In this document: in pieces, positions 8,833 to 18,171 of the stretch
Position numbering within the stretch: the first letter of the stretch is position 1
How the letters are laid out: the number at the start of each line of letters is the position of its first letter
Origin: Ascidiimonas aurantiaca
GTDB lineage: Bacteria; Bacteroidota; Bacteroidia; Flavobacteriales; Flavobacteriaceae
DNA length: 64,000 nt
Direction of reading: 5' to 3'
Assembly (NCBI RefSeq): GCF_037646345.1
Contig: NZ_JBBEWR010000002.1
Coordinates: forward strand, 248,001-312,000
The notes under the pieces: model-generated
Seen by the model: only the letters and a program-made list of their open reading frames with translations
Told to the model about the DNA's origin: nothing
The model's database searches: none
Translations under genes and position numbers: made by a program

Positions 8833-9363
8833 TTACCAGTTTCCTGCATATCGCAGGGACTCAGGTTCTGTGCTTTTATCATCAACACTACTTATGTTTG
8901 TTAGATAATCATGCTTGAGCTTAATGATCTGTCGTAAATGTATAAAGTCGTGTGCCAGCCATTCTGTAAGGAAGTATTTAGCAGTGAGAGTACCCTCTTC
9001 AGGATGTTCAAACGGCGTGTTCCATAGGTCAGTAGTAATAGATTTAAGCCATTGTACCGAGGTTTCTCTTTCTATCATGAATCGTTGTAAGTTACGGCTC
9101 AGATTTTGCGAGAGATAACCTCTCGATTCTGCCCAAATTACACTGTTGGTAACCGGCATGGGCTTTCCCTGTTGATTAATGGCCCATTGGGTTTTTACTC
9201 TGAAGTCTTCACGTTCTTTATCCAGTAAGTGGCATAGAACTTCCAATAAACACCATTGGTTTTTCTGGGGTTTCCAATACTGTAGTTTTTTATCTACGTT
9301 GCTGAATAATTTTAGAAAAATATTGATATTCTTCTGAAGCTGGAAGATGATTATCTCGTTCAT
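8833..9363 (-). CDS. DinB-like four-helix-bundle protein
   Basis: 176 residues of the DinB/YfiT superfamily, presumed metal-dependent thiol transferases or hydrolases. Three candidate metal-binding His are present: one in LLEVLCHLLDKE (about 46) and two in LAHDFIHLRQI (about 138 and 142), the spacing expected for the family. The alternating hydrophobic helices (LQRFMIERETSVQWL) fit the bundle. Function within the superfamily is not known. A TAnnTTTG box 20 nt upstream supports this start. Confidence 0.78.
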   Translation of the reverse strand: MNEIIIFQLQKNINIFLKLFSNVDKKLQYWKPQKNQWCLLEVLCHLLDKEREDFRVKTQWAINQQGKPMPVTNSVIWAESRGYLSQNLSRNLQRFMIERETSVQWLKSITTDLWNTPFEHPEEGTLTAKYFLTEWLAHDFIHLRQIIKLKHDYLTNISSVDDKSTEPESLRYAGNW

Positions 9364-9383
9364 TTGTTAAGATTTGGGCATAA

Positions 9384-9391
9384 CAAATATA
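9384..9391 (-). promoter_or_regulatory. -7 box of the DinB-like gene
   Basis: TATATTTG on the minus strand, ending 20 nt before the start codon at 9363. Confidence 0.55.
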
Positions 9392-9400
9392 CTAAAGTTT

Positions 9401-10633
9401 TTAATCTCTTCGCTCTTTTACGGTTAATTCACATATTTTAACAATCACTTTCACAGCTTTTTGCATACTTTCTACGGGAATATATTCATAAGGGCCGTGA
9501 AAATTATGCCCTCCGGCAAATATATTGGGGCAGGGCAAACCCATATACGATAATTGTGAGCCATCGGTACCGCCTCGTATAGGTTTTATAATAGGCTTTA
9601 TCCCCATTACCTGCATAGCTTCTTCGGCAATTTCCACGATTTTGAAAACCGGCTCTACTTTTTCACGCATATTGAAATATTGATCTTTTATTTCTGCGGT
9701 AACAACGGGGCCGTATTTTTCTTTCAGATCTTCGGTAATTTGATGAATAAGTTTTTTTCGGGCTTCAAAAGTAGCCATGTCATGATCTCTTATAATACCT
9801 TTTAGCGTAGCTTTTTCTACCATAGCATCTACTTCATAAAAATGAAAAAAGCCTTCTCTCCCTTCTGTATGTTGTGGCACCTCACGTGCGGGCAGAACGC
9901 CTAAAAACTCATTGGCAATAAGTATCGCATTTACCATTTTATTTTTAGCATAACCGGGGTGTACACTTTTTCCTTTAATAGTAATGGTCACTCCTGCAGC
10001 ATTAAAATTTTCATATTCCAGTTCACCTACCTGGCTCCCGTCTATAGTATAGGCCCAGTCTGCTCCAAATTTAGCCACGTCAAACTTGTGAGCACCCCGC
10101 CCTATCTCTTCATCCGGTGTAAAACCAACACGTATTTTACCATGGGGTATTTCAGGGTTTTTAATGAGGTACTGCATCGCCTCAATGATCTCTGTTATTC
10201 CCGCCTTATCGTCAGCACCTAGCAGGGTAGTACCATCGGTAGTGATAAGCGTCTGCCCTTTATACAGTAAAAGGTCTTCAAAATAAGAAGGAGACAGCAC
10301 AATATTTTCTTTTTTGTTCAATATAATATCACTGCCGTCATAATTCTCCACTATTTGTGGATTCACATTCGTTCCTGTAAAATCAGGAGTAGTATCATAA
10401 TGTGAAATGAATCCTATTACAGGTATATCACCTTCTACATTTGAAGGTAGGGTTGCCATAATGTATCCATGATCATCTATCGTTACTTCCTGCATTCCTA
10501 TTTCCATAAGATCTAGCACCAGTTTATGGGCAAGATCCCATTGTTTTTTTGTGCTGGGAGTTGTTAGAGAAGCAGGATCAGATTGTGTGTCAATTTTGGC
10601 ATACCGTATAAAACGGTCAATGAGTTCTTGCAT
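9401..10633 (-). CDS. pepT: Peptidase T (tripeptide aminopeptidase)
   Basis: 410-residue cytoplasmic M20B dizinc aminopeptidase that removes the N-terminal residue of tripeptides. Metal and catalytic motifs: FISHYDTTPD (His/Asp, zinc 1), LLGADDKAGI (bridging Asp), TPDEEIGRGA (catalytic Glu pair), TIDGS, and the late GGHNFHGPYE His. The start at 10633 (MQELIDRFI) is chosen over one six codons upstream: it gives the E. coli PepT length, and a TAnnTTTG box at 10649-10656 overlaps the upstream ATG. It appears monocistronic. Confidence 0.92.
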   Translation of the reverse strand: MQELIDRFIRYAKIDTQSDPASLTTPSTKKQWDLAHKLVLDLMEIGMQEVTIDDHGYIMATLPSNVEGDIPVIGFISHYDTTPDFTGTNVNPQIVENYDGSDIILNKKENIVLSPSYFEDLLLYKGQTLITTDGTTLLGADDKAGITEIIEAMQYLIKNPEIPHGKIRVGFTPDEEIGRGAHKFDVAKFGADWAYTIDGSQVGELEYENFNAAGVTITIKGKSVHPGYAKNKMVNAILIANEFLGVLPAREVPQHTEGREGFFHFYEVDAMVEKATLKGIIRDHDMATFEARKKLIHQITEDLKEKYGPVVTAEIKDQYFNMREKVEPVFKIVEIAEEAMQVMGIKPIIKPIRGGTDGSQLSYMGLPCPNIFAGGHNFHGPYEYIPVESMQKAVKVIVKICELTVKERRD

Positions 10634-10648
10634 GGTCAGAAATTTTTT

Positions 10649-10656
10649 CAAAAGTA
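10649..10656 (-). promoter_or_regulatory. -7 box of pepT
   Basis: TACTTTTG on the minus strand, ending 15 nt before the preferred start. It rules out the longer reading of pepT. Confidence 0.6.
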
Positions 10657-10774
10657 GTATTTATAATTAATTTATGTTTGACCATATCGTTAAAAGTAAA
10701 AAGCTTTATGGAGGGGTATTTTACAGTAAGGAACCAGACTTCTGTTAAGGGTTTTCCATTCGTATTTTTTAAAC

Positions 10775-10782
10775 TATTTTTG
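10775..10782 (+). promoter_or_regulatory. -7 box of pyrD
   Basis: TATTTTTG ending 22 nt before the pyrD ATG. No good -33 TTG was seen. Confidence 0.55.
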
Positions 10783-10804
10783 CGCTTACAGACTTACGAT
10801 TACC

Positions 10805-11830
10805 ATGTATAAACTCCTGATTAAGCCACTTCTTTTTCTGTTTGATCCTGAAAAGGTGCACCATTTTACTTTTGCAGTTATTCGTATCCTGAACAGGATC
10901 CCTCTGGTACCGGCACTTTTAAGGGAAATGTATGAAGTAAAAGATGCACAACTGGAAAGAGAAGTTTTTGGAATACGATTTAAAAACCCAGTGGGTCTGG
11001 CAGCCGGTTTTGATAAAAATGCGGTTCTGTACAAAGAATTATCAGCTTTTGGTTTTGGCTTTATTGAAATTGGAACAGTAACTCCCAAACCACAGCCGGG
11101 AAACCCTAAAAAACGATTATTCAGGCTTACAGCCGATGACGCCATTATTAACCGTATGGGCTTCAATAATGAAGGAGTAGAGGCAGCCGTAAACAGATTA
11201 AAAGAGAACAAAGATGTAATTATTGGAGGAAATATAGGTAAAAACAAAACTACTCCCAATGAGGAAGCTATAAGCGATTATGAGATATGTTTTGAAGCGC
11301 TGTATCCTTATGTAAATTATTTTGTGGTCAATGTAAGTTCTCCAAATACCCCTAACTTAAGAGCACTTCAGGATAAAGAGCCACTTCAGGAGCTTTTGCA
11401 TACCCTGCAGCATCAAAACAATTGTAAACCGGTCGCTAAACCCATTTTGTTAAAAATCGCTCCTGATTTAAGTAATGAGCAATTACTGGACATTATAGAT
11501 ATTGTAAAGACAACTAAAATAGCGGGAGTAATTGCTACGAATACTACCATTGATAGATCGGGACTTGAATCTCCCCGAGATCTATGTAATGAGCAGGGGG
11601 GGCTTAGTGGAAAACCACTTAGGCAAAGAAGTACGGATGTGATTAGATTTTTAGCAGAGAAAAGCAATAAAGCTTTTCCAATAATTGGAGTAGGGGGCAT
11701 ACATACTCCTGATGATGCTCTTGAAAAACTGGAAGCCGGCGCAGATCTCGTGCAACTGTACACTGGTTTTATTTATGAGGGCCCTGCATTAATTAGAAAA
11801 ATTAACCAGGAGATATTAAAAAAACGTTAG
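10805..11830 (+). CDS. pyrD: Dihydroorotate dehydrogenase, class 2 (quinone-dependent)
   Basis: 341-residue membrane-associated FMN enzyme of pyrimidine synthesis. The N-terminal amphipathic region (MYKLLIKPLLFLFDPEKVHHF) is the quinone/membrane-contact extension that defines class 2. Barrel motifs: PVGLAAGFDKNA, GFIEIGTVTPKPQPGNPKKR, and VNVSSPNTPNLR, whose first Ser is the class 2 catalytic base. FMN phosphate contacts are in IGVGGI. The last 4 bp overlap the end of the convergent DUF1801 gene. Confidence 0.94.
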   Translation: MYKLLIKPLLFLFDPEKVHHFTFAVIRILNRIPLVPALLREMYEVKDAQLEREVFGIRFKNPVGLAAGFDKNAVLYKELSAFGFGFIEIGTVTPKPQPGNPKKRLFRLTADDAIINRMGFNNEGVEAAVNRLKENKDVIIGGNIGKNKTTPNEEAISDYEICFEALYPYVNYFVVNVSSPNTPNLRALQDKEPLQELLHTLQHQNNCKPVAKPILLKIAPDLSNEQLLDIIDIVKTTKIAGVIATNTTIDRSGLESPRDLCNEQGGLSGKPLRQRSTDVIRFLAEKSNKAFPIIGVGGIHTPDDALEKLEAGADLVQLYTGFIYEGPALIRKINQEILKKR

Positions 11831-12231
11831 GGTTTTCTTTTGCTTGCATCCAAAGCAACTGCCTGAAAAATGTAACTTTTTAAAAGGGGTACATCAATTT
11901 CGTTTATTTTTTGGAAACTCACAGATCGTATTTGTTTTCTATTACCCTTTTCAAGAAAAGAAACAGTATTGTCTAAAAGGTATCCATCACAAAACCCTAC
12001 TTGTACAGATCCTTCCGGTACTTTTCCCCAGGGAACAGCGCCGGGCCATAAATACAGTATTCTTCGAAATTTATAGTAAAAAGGAACGTTGTATGCAATT
12101 TTTTCCTGTACTCCCGGAATGCTCTCCAGTATCAGATCCCTCAAAAACAATAAAACCTCAAGTTCCTGGGTGGGTAGATAATCAAACAGTGCTTCAGTAG
12201 TACGAAAAGATATAGGTTGAAATTTAGGCAT
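11827..12231 (-). CDS. DUF1801 (YdhG-like) domain protein
   Basis: 134 residues covering the whole DUF1801 domain (LRDLILESIPGVQEKIAYNVPFY, read here as two segments, and VQVGFCDGYLL). No signal peptide or catalytic signature. The family shares the alpha/beta fold of frataxin-like and YdhG proteins; its role is unknown. Its 3' end overlaps pyrD tail to tail by 4 bp. It is 41 bp downstream of the M14 deacylase-like gene, on the same strand, so it may be the last gene of that operon. Confidence 0.75.
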   Translation of the reverse strand: MPKFQPISFRTTEALFDYLPTQELEVLLFLRDLILESIPGVQEKIAYNVPFYYKFRRILYLWPGAVPWGKVPEGSVQVGFCDGYLLDNTVSFLEKGNRKQIRSVSFQKINEIDVPLLKSYIFQAVALDASKRKP

Positions 12232-12272
12232 AATACTTTGTAAAACATGATTTCAGGAGAAGTGGTTAACTT

Positions 12273-13478
12273 TTACGAATGATCCCATGCGGCTACGGGA
12301 TATTCTTCTTCCCTGGAGGCCGCTTCTCTGTTCTTCATAAGTATGTAGGTATCGTTGAGTTTTTTATTTCGGTATCCTAAAAGGTGAAAGAATTGTTTAG
12401 CAAAAAAACGGGCAATCTTTCTATTCACTAATAATGTATCTTTTTTATCAGAATCCCACCGAACTCCCGGTAAAAAAGGAAGAATACGGTCCACGCCTGC
12501 CTTCCTCAGAAAAGCAGAGAGTTTTAAGATCAAAGGAGCAATACTGCGTATAGTAAAAAAACCATCATCTCCCTGATTTTGATACAGTGGCATAAACATT
12601 CTCCCGTTCTCCGGAGCTATGACCTCTTTTTCATCACTTTTCGCAACGGGAGTCCCTTTTACTACAGGTTGAAAGTTAACAAAACCAGGTTTCATTTTAA
12701 ATTGTTCTCCTTTTTGAATACCATAGCGATAAAAAATTTCATACACACCTTTTATACCACCTGAGGCCTGTAAAAGATTTTTATAACAATCATCAAAATG
12801 GGTATATTCACGATCTACAACCCCTGAAAACACTAATGACAAATAAATAAAGGCTACATGATTTTCATACGCCTGAAGCGCATCATGTTGCCCCGCCTCA
12901 AAACCAAAAGCCACATATCCCAACTCATTAATATAGCTTAGCAAAGGGCCCTCTAGATATTCCTCAATGCCCAGTATTACAGGTACCGGGTACTGAGATG
13001 TAAATTTTCTGTTTAACAAATTGTCATTGACTGTAAGAAAAGGAATGGTTTCGCTGGAGGTGGTATGGAGGTCAATAAAATAAAAAGGACCGGTTTCTAT
13101 ATGAATAATATCTGTGATGATCTCGCAAATTTCAGCCTGTTCTGCAGTTTCCCCCTGTATTCCTTTTGATGCGCCATTAACCAGATGCTGGATTTTTTCA
13201 TCGATCCATATTCGGTTAAGGTCCTGTTTTTGAAATCTTTCATTTTTTTCAAGAGCAGGTAAATTACCTCCTAATGCATAAATATTACCCTTTACGGGGA
13301 CTTCTTTTTTTTGAAGCGTTTCCAGTACGTGTTGTAAAGCAAATACCCCGGAAGGTTCATTACCATGAATACCACCTACAAAGATAATTGTAGGCCCCCC
13401 GGGATCCCCTTTAATTTTTCCAATAATTCTTTCAATTTCAATAGTTTGGTTTAGTGCTTTGCTATATACCTTCACCAT
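12273..13478 (-). CDS. Succinylglutamate desuccinylase / aspartoacylase-like M14 metalloenzyme
   Basis: 401-residue cytoplasmic zinc hydrolase of the AstE/AspA branch. Motifs: FVGGIHGNEPSGV (His and Glu zinc ligands, about residues 36-41), the arginine segment QDLNRIW, and FIDLHTTSS (second zinc His). The C-terminal beta-barrel region contains KGTPVAK and PENGRMFMP. The family removes acyl or amino groups from amide-linked substrates. Its start codon lies inside the end of the upstream GCS2-CBS gene (17-bp overlap), so the two are translationally coupled. The astABCD arginine pathway is absent nearby, so the substrate is not succinylglutamate by context. Confidence 0.8.
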   Translation of the reverse strand: MVKVYSKALNQTIEIERIIGKIKGDPGGPTIIFVGGIHGNEPSGVFALQHVLETLQKKEVPVKGNIYALGGNLPALEKNERFQKQDLNRIWIDEKIQHLVNGASKGIQGETAEQAEICEIITDIIHIETGPFYFIDLHTTSSETIPFLTVNDNLLNRKFTSQYPVPVILGIEEYLEGPLLSYINELGYVAFGFEAGQHDALQAYENHVAFIYLSLVFSGVVDREYTHFDDCYKNLLQASGGIKGVYEIFYRYGIQKGEQFKMKPGFVNFQPVVKGTPVAKSDEKEVIAPENGRMFMPLYQNQGDDGFFTIRSIAPLILKLSAFLRKAGVDRILPFLPGVRWDSDKKDTLLVNRKIARFFAKQFFHLLGYRNKKLNDTYILMKNREAASREEEYPVAAWDHS

Positions 13479-15342
13479 GTTCCAGTAAACTTATATCTTT
13501 TTGTGTAACAATGCCCACAAGGTCATCATCCTGAATTACGGGTAAACATCCTATTTCATGTTTTTTCATCATGGCTTTCGCTTCGTCTAAAGTGGTTTTA
13601 GGTGTTACCGTAATCACATCAGTAATCATAATATCCGCCACACACAAGTCACCGTCATGCTTTTTTTCTTCTTTTTGATAGCGTTCTATATGAGACCAGG
13701 TAAGTAATCCGGTGAATTTACGAAAATTATTTTCTACAGGCACATGATGTATATTTTTCCATTGCATAATACTAGTTGCTAATTCGGCCAGATCGTTCTC
13801 ATTAATAGAGAACAGGCGGGTGGACATGATATGACTAACCAGGGGTATTTTTTTATATTTTTTTTCAGGTACGATTTCCATAGGCCATTCGTGCACCGGA
13901 GATTCGGTTTGCTGATGGTCGTATATATTTTTTGTGAGTGCTACCAGGGCATCATCTTGTGTAAAATGCTTTTTTAAATGCCTGTAGTTGTGTATGATCC
14001 ATTGCGCACCGGAAGCTTTATGGGTACGCTCTTCTATAATTTTCAAAAATCGGTTACTATCCTCTTCACTCACTCCGTGTTTTGCGAGTCCTGAATAGGC
14101 TATTGGGAGTAATTCTTTTGTTATGAGATCGCTTACCATTATCTTTTCTCCCATCCACCGCATTACCGATTCCTTTCCGGTTCTGGAAGCCTTGATAAAA
14201 TTTGATTTAGCATCTCTGAAATCCATACAACCGGGCATATCATCAAACTTGGAAGGTCTTCCCAGCATAACTCCCGCCCAGAAAACAAAATTGGCCATTT
14301 CATCTAGTGTAGAAGGCCCGGAGGGAATGTATCGGTTTTCAATTCGGAGGTGTGCTTTTCCGCCACCCACCCCATAGCAGGCTCGGTTCCAGTGATACAC
14401 GGTACCATTGTGAAGACACAGGGCTCTTAACCTGGGTACACGGCCGTGTTCAAGTTCATGCAGCGCATGTTCTTCAATGTCCCTGGTAAGTATAATGGGA
14501 TATTTTGAAATGTCATCTTTAAAAATATCTGTTACGGTACCGGTGGCCCAGTGACTTCCAAAGCTTACTCTTGCTACTTGATCTTTCAAAGCATACGAAG
14601 AATTTCTGGTATCAATACTTTGCTGGAACAAGGCTATACGCGTTTCGTTCCATAGCTCTCTTCCCAGCAAGAGCGGTGAATTGGCACATATACCCAGTAT
14701 GGGGCCGGAAATAGCTTGAGCCCAATTATAACTGGATATAAAATCGTTAGGGGTGATCTGAAGGTGTAGCTGAAAGCTGGTATTACAGGCTTCAAACAAA
14801 ACTGAATCATGAATGATAGAGAGCTCATCTACCCCTTTGAGATGCAATGAAAAGTCAGTACCTCTTAATTGTTTGATGACATCATTCAGAGCTTTGTATC
14901 GCGGATTGGGAGTCATGTAATCAAATTCAAGCTCATTTTTGCTTATGGTAGGTAAGATCCCGGTAAGAACAATTTTATTTGAGTGCTTTTCTGCTTCTAC
15001 AGCGGCTTTTTTTAATAAAGTATTGAGCTGCTTTTCCATAATTGAGAAACAGGAGCCTCCCAATTCTACCGGGTCCAGATTAATTTCCAGATTGTAACGA
15101 GCCAGTTCAGTGGTGAAATGCGGATCGTTAACCGCCTCCAGTATTTTATCTGATTTCATTGAGGGCCGCCATTGGTCATTTACAAGGCAAAACTCCTGTT
15201 CAGCACCAATTCGAATAATGTCGTCCTCAATAAGTCCTTTTTCCAGTAATATTTCCAGGGCCTTAATATCGTCCAGAAGATGTCGTACAAACTTTGTTCT
15301 TTCTTCCTGGTTTTGTGATTGTTGAACATTGTGTTCTCCCAT
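13462..15342 (-). CDS. GCS2 (glutamate-cysteine-ligase-like) domain fused to two CBS domains
   Basis: 626 residues. Residues about 40-440 belong to the carboxylate-amine ligase/GCS2 superfamily: IRIGAEQEFCLV with acidic metal ligands, SFQLHLQI, VSFGSHWATGTV and HLRIENRYIPSGP. Residues about 500-626 contain a CBS pair (IMSTRLFSINENDL and ADIMITDVITVTP, ending VGIVTQKDIS), which normally binds adenine nucleotides. The combination suggests an ATP-dependent amide-forming enzyme under adenylate control. It overlaps the M14 hydrolase gene by 17 bp. The true substrate is unknown. The protein is commonly labelled only by its CBS domains. Confidence 0.78.
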   Translation of the reverse strand: MGEHNVQQSQNQEERTKFVRHLLDDIKALEILLEKGLIEDDIIRIGAEQEFCLVNDQWRPSMKSDKILEAVNDPHFTTELARYNLEINLDPVELGGSCFSIMEKQLNTLLKKAAVEAEKHSNKIVLTGILPTISKNELEFDYMTPNPRYKALNDVIKQLRGTDFSLHLKGVDELSIIHDSVLFEACNTSFQLHLQITPNDFISSYNWAQAISGPILGICANSPLLLGRELWNETRIALFQQSIDTRNSSYALKDQVARVSFGSHWATGTVTDIFKDDISKYPIILTRDIEEHALHELEHGRVPRLRALCLHNGTVYHWNRACYGVGGGKAHLRIENRYIPSGPSTLDEMANFVFWAGVMLGRPSKFDDMPGCMDFRDAKSNFIKASRTGKESVMRWMGEKIMVSDLITKELLPIAYSGLAKHGVSEEDSNRFLKIIEERTHKASGAQWIIHNYRHLKKHFTQDDALVALTKNIYDHQQTESPVHEWPMEIVPEKKYKKIPLVSHIMSTRLFSINENDLAELATSIMQWKNIHHVPVENNFRKFTGLLTWSHIERYQKEEKKHDGDLCVADIMITDVITVTPKTTLDEAKAMMKKHEIGCLPVIQDDDLVGIVTQKDISLLEHGEGI

Positions 15343-15496
15343 ATATTTTCATTTTACTGCCTAAGCGCAATTTAGTTAGCTTTTATGCAATATAAAAAAA
15401 ACATAGATTTTTTGCTTGAAACTACGTACATATCAACGATTATTTAACTACTCACAGATTTTTTTGCACAGAAATGGAATACCAAAAGGAATATAT

Positions 15497-15523
15497 TAAA
15501 AACCTTTAAGGGACCTCCTTAAA
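15497..15523 (-). terminator. Probable terminator of the copper operon
   Basis: On the minus strand TTTAAGG / CCTTAAA with a 5-nt loop, then GG and a T-run, about 95 nt after the stop of the small HMA gene. Rather weak stem. Confidence 0.4.
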
Positions 15524-15617
15524 AAAGAACCTGTTAGACTTATCTTTATGCCCAGATAGTTAAGTAAGCTTAAAAAGGGTTTAGTACTCACAAAGAGTAA
15601 GGTTCTGGAAAGTACGT

Positions 15618-15833
15618 TCAATCTTCTGTAAGCTCGGCAATAAAACCGCATTTTTCTACGATCTCTTTTATAGTTTGAGGAGAAAGTACTGAGGTTTCTA
15701 CCGTTAGCAAGCGTTCGTCACCGGTAAGATCTACGTGCCAGGTATCAATGAATGACTCATTATCGAGAAGAGGGGCTACTTTAGATACGCACCCTTCACA
15801 TTTCATATTCGTTTTAAAAGTTAATGTACTCAT
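15618..15833 (-). CDS. Small heavy-metal-associated (HMA) domain protein, copper chaperone-like
   Basis: 71 residues: a single ferredoxin-like HMA domain with the metal-binding motif MKCEGC (Cys12 and Cys15). It lies 11 bp after copA on the same strand, so it is the last gene of the copper operon. Likely a cytosolic Cu(I) carrier or buffer that delivers to CopA, in the role of CopZ. The body of the domain is atypical (DTWHVDLTGDERLL), as in many Bacteroidota versions. Confidence 0.82.
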   Translation of the reverse strand: MSTLTFKTNMKCEGCVSKVAPLLDNESFIDTWHVDLTGDERLLTVETSVLSPQTIKEIVEKCGFIAELTED

Positions 15834-15844
15834 GTTCTATTGTT

Positions 15845-18055
15845 TTATAATTTGATCCATTTTAAACGTAAACTATTGGTAACTACAGATACGGAACTAA
15901 AGGCCATGGCTGCTCCTGCAATCATGGGGTTTAATAGAAAACCGTTGAAAGGATAGAGAATACCTGCAGCCAGGGGAATCCCTATTAGATTGTAAATAAA
16001 GGCCCAAAACAGATTTTGCCGGATACCGCGTACCGTTTGCCTCGATAATTCAATGGCCTTAGGAATATACAAAAGGTCTGCAGTGGTCAATGTAATTTTG
16101 GCTACATCTATGGCAATATCTGTTCCTTTCCCCATAGCAATACTTACATCGGCCTGGGCCAGCGCTTGTGCATCATTTATACCATCGCCCGCCATAGCAA
16201 CTATTTTTCCTTCTGCCTGTAATTTTTTAATAAAAAGTGCTTTATCCTCAGGAAGCATTCCGGCATGAAAATTATTAATACCCGTTTGTCTGGCAACGGC
16301 AGCAGCGGTTTCATAATTGTCACCGGTAAGCATATACACCGCTATCTTTTTTTGTTGAAGTTTGCTAATGGCCTGTGGGGAAGTTGGTTTCACGGTATCA
16401 GATATTGCTGCAATACTCAAAACCTCTTTTTCATTGGCAAAATATACCACCGTTTTGGCTTCTTTTTGCCATAAGGTTGCTTTACTTTTCATTTCTTCAT
16501 CAATGGGAATACCATGTTGAGCCAACAGGTTTGCGGTCCCTGCAAAATACATGAGACCATCGTTTCCTCTCGCTGAAACCCCTTTACCGGTAATGCTGTT
16601 AAATTTGGAAACAGTGCCGGGCACAGTACCATCTTCTCCTAGCTTTTCTACCAGAGCTATGGCCAGGGGATGTTCGGAGGCCGACTCCAGGGCCATGAAT
16701 ACGGAAAGAACGGAGACCGGAACATTTTTTTTAAGATGTAAATGCACTACTTTGGGGGTACCTTTGGTTATGGTACCTGTTTTGTCTAAAACAACAGCGT
16801 TCACTTGATGTGCACGTTCCAGGCTTTCTGCATCTTTAATAAGGATGTTATTTTCAGCACCTTTACCTATCCCCACCATAATGGCGGTAGGAGTGGCTAA
16901 TCCCAGAGCACATGGGCAGGCAATTACCAGCACGGTTATGGAAGTTAATAAGGCATGTGTAAAAGCATCTGTACCTCCAAAGATCATCCAGATGATAAAA
17001 GTTATAATTGCTATTACCAGTATGATCGGTACAAAAACCCCGGAAATCTTATCGGCCAGTTTTTGAACAGGAGCTTTACTTCCCTGGGCTTCGCGTACCA
17101 TTTGAATGATTTGTGAAAGCAGAGTTTCACTTCCTACCTTTTGGGCCCTGAATGTGAAACTGCCTTTCTGGTTTACCGTACCTGTATATACTTTATCACC
17201 TTCTTGTTTTTCTACGGCTATGGGTTCTCCGGTAATCATACTTTCATCAACGTAAGAGTGCCCGTCTTCCACAACACCATCTACGGGGATTTTTTGTCCG
17301 GGACGCACAAGAATACGATCTCCTTTTTTTACAGAGGCAATGGTAACTTCGGTTTCATGCCCGTCTATGAGCAGGGTAACCGTTTTAGGCTGGAGCCCTA
17401 TAAGCTTCTTTATAGCAGATGATGTATTGGATTTGGCTTTTTCTTCAAGTAGTTTGCCCAATAAAATAAAACTTATAATTACTGTAGCAGCTTCAAAATA
17501 CACATGGGGCTCAATACCTCGTTGTACCCAGAATTCGGGGAACAGCGTGTTAAAAACGCTAAACAAAAAAGCAATACCGGTACTTAAAGCAACCAGTGTA
17601 TCCATGTTAGCACGCTTTTGTCTCATTTGTTTATAGGCATTAACGAAAAAATGATTGCCAAACCAGAAGAGAACAGGTATAGATAATACCATGGATATCC
17701 ATTTACCGGCATTCCATTCCATAAAGAACATGCCCAGTATAAAAACAGGCAGTGTAAACAATCCCGCTCCTAACGTTCGTCTTTTAATATGCTGGTAGTA
17801 CTTATTTTGTATTTCTTGTTGTGCATCTGTAGGATCTTCGGTATCAATAATAAGGTCATACCCCGCAGCACGTAACCTTTCCTGCAGGGTTACTTCACTT
17901 ACAACCGTTTCATAGGATATCTTAGCGGTTCCGGTAGCAAAATTTACGTCTGCATCAAAAACTCCGGGGGTATTGTTCAAAACACTAGTTACTCCCGATG
18001 CGCAGGCAGCGCATGACATACCGGTAACAGGAAATGTTTTTTCTATTTTTTTCAT
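15845..18055 (-). CDS. copA: Copper-exporting P1B-type ATPase
   Basis: 736-residue inner-membrane Cu(I) pump. One N-terminal HMA domain with GMSCAAC (Cys15/Cys18), then eight membrane helices. The metal-translocation motif is ACPCALGLATPTA (CPC), the phosphorylation site DKTGTITKGT, the HP motif ASEHPLA, and the hinge GDGINDAQAL. The TGEP actuator motif is also present. Downstream of the metal-binding AraC regulator (106-bp gap) and upstream of the small HMA protein, forming a copper-homeostasis operon. Confidence 0.95.
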   Translation of the reverse strand: MKKIEKTFPVTGMSCAACASGVTSVLNNTPGVFDADVNFATGTAKISYETVVSEVTLQERLRAAGYDLIIDTEDPTDAQQEIQNKYYQHIKRRTLGAGLFTLPVFILGMFFMEWNAGKWISMVLSIPVLFWFGNHFFVNAYKQMRQKRANMDTLVALSTGIAFLFSVFNTLFPEFWVQRGIEPHVYFEAATVIISFILLGKLLEEKAKSNTSSAIKKLIGLQPKTVTLLIDGHETEVTIASVKKGDRILVRPGQKIPVDGVVEDGHSYVDESMITGEPIAVEKQEGDKVYTGTVNQKGSFTFRAQKVGSETLLSQIIQMVREAQGSKAPVQKLADKISGVFVPIILVIAIITFIIWMIFGGTDAFTHALLTSITVLVIACPCALGLATPTAIMVGIGKGAENNILIKDAESLERAHQVNAVVLDKTGTITKGTPKVVHLHLKKNVPVSVLSVFMALESASEHPLAIALVEKLGEDGTVPGTVSKFNSITGKGVSARGNDGLMYFAGTANLLAQHGIPIDEEMKSKATLWQKEAKTVVYFANEKEVLSIAAISDTVKPTSPQAISKLQQKKIAVYMLTGDNYETAAAVARQTGINNFHAGMLPEDKALFIKKLQAEGKIVAMAGDGINDAQALAQADVSIAMGKGTDIAIDVAKITLTTADLLYIPKAIELSRQTVRGIRQNLFWAFIYNLIGIPLAAGILYPFNGFLLNPMIAGAAMAFSSVSVVTNSLRLKWIKL

Positions 18056-18140
18056 TTTTAAAAATTATGTGCGGTTCAGACAAAAACCGAAAACTTTAAT
18101 CGGTCTCTGCAAAAATCTCAAAAAAGCGGAGGGAGAGCAT

Positions 18141-18171
18141 TATAGAATTCTGGAAAAGAATTATAATGAAT
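18141..18171. repeat. Imperfect inverted repeat overlapping the araC stop codon
   Basis: CATTATAGAATTC, 7-nt spacer, then GAATTATAATG: arms pair except for a 2-nt bulge. It sits 85-115 bp upstream of copA and could be an operator for copA or a weak processing hairpin within the araC-copA transcript. Confidence 0.4.
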
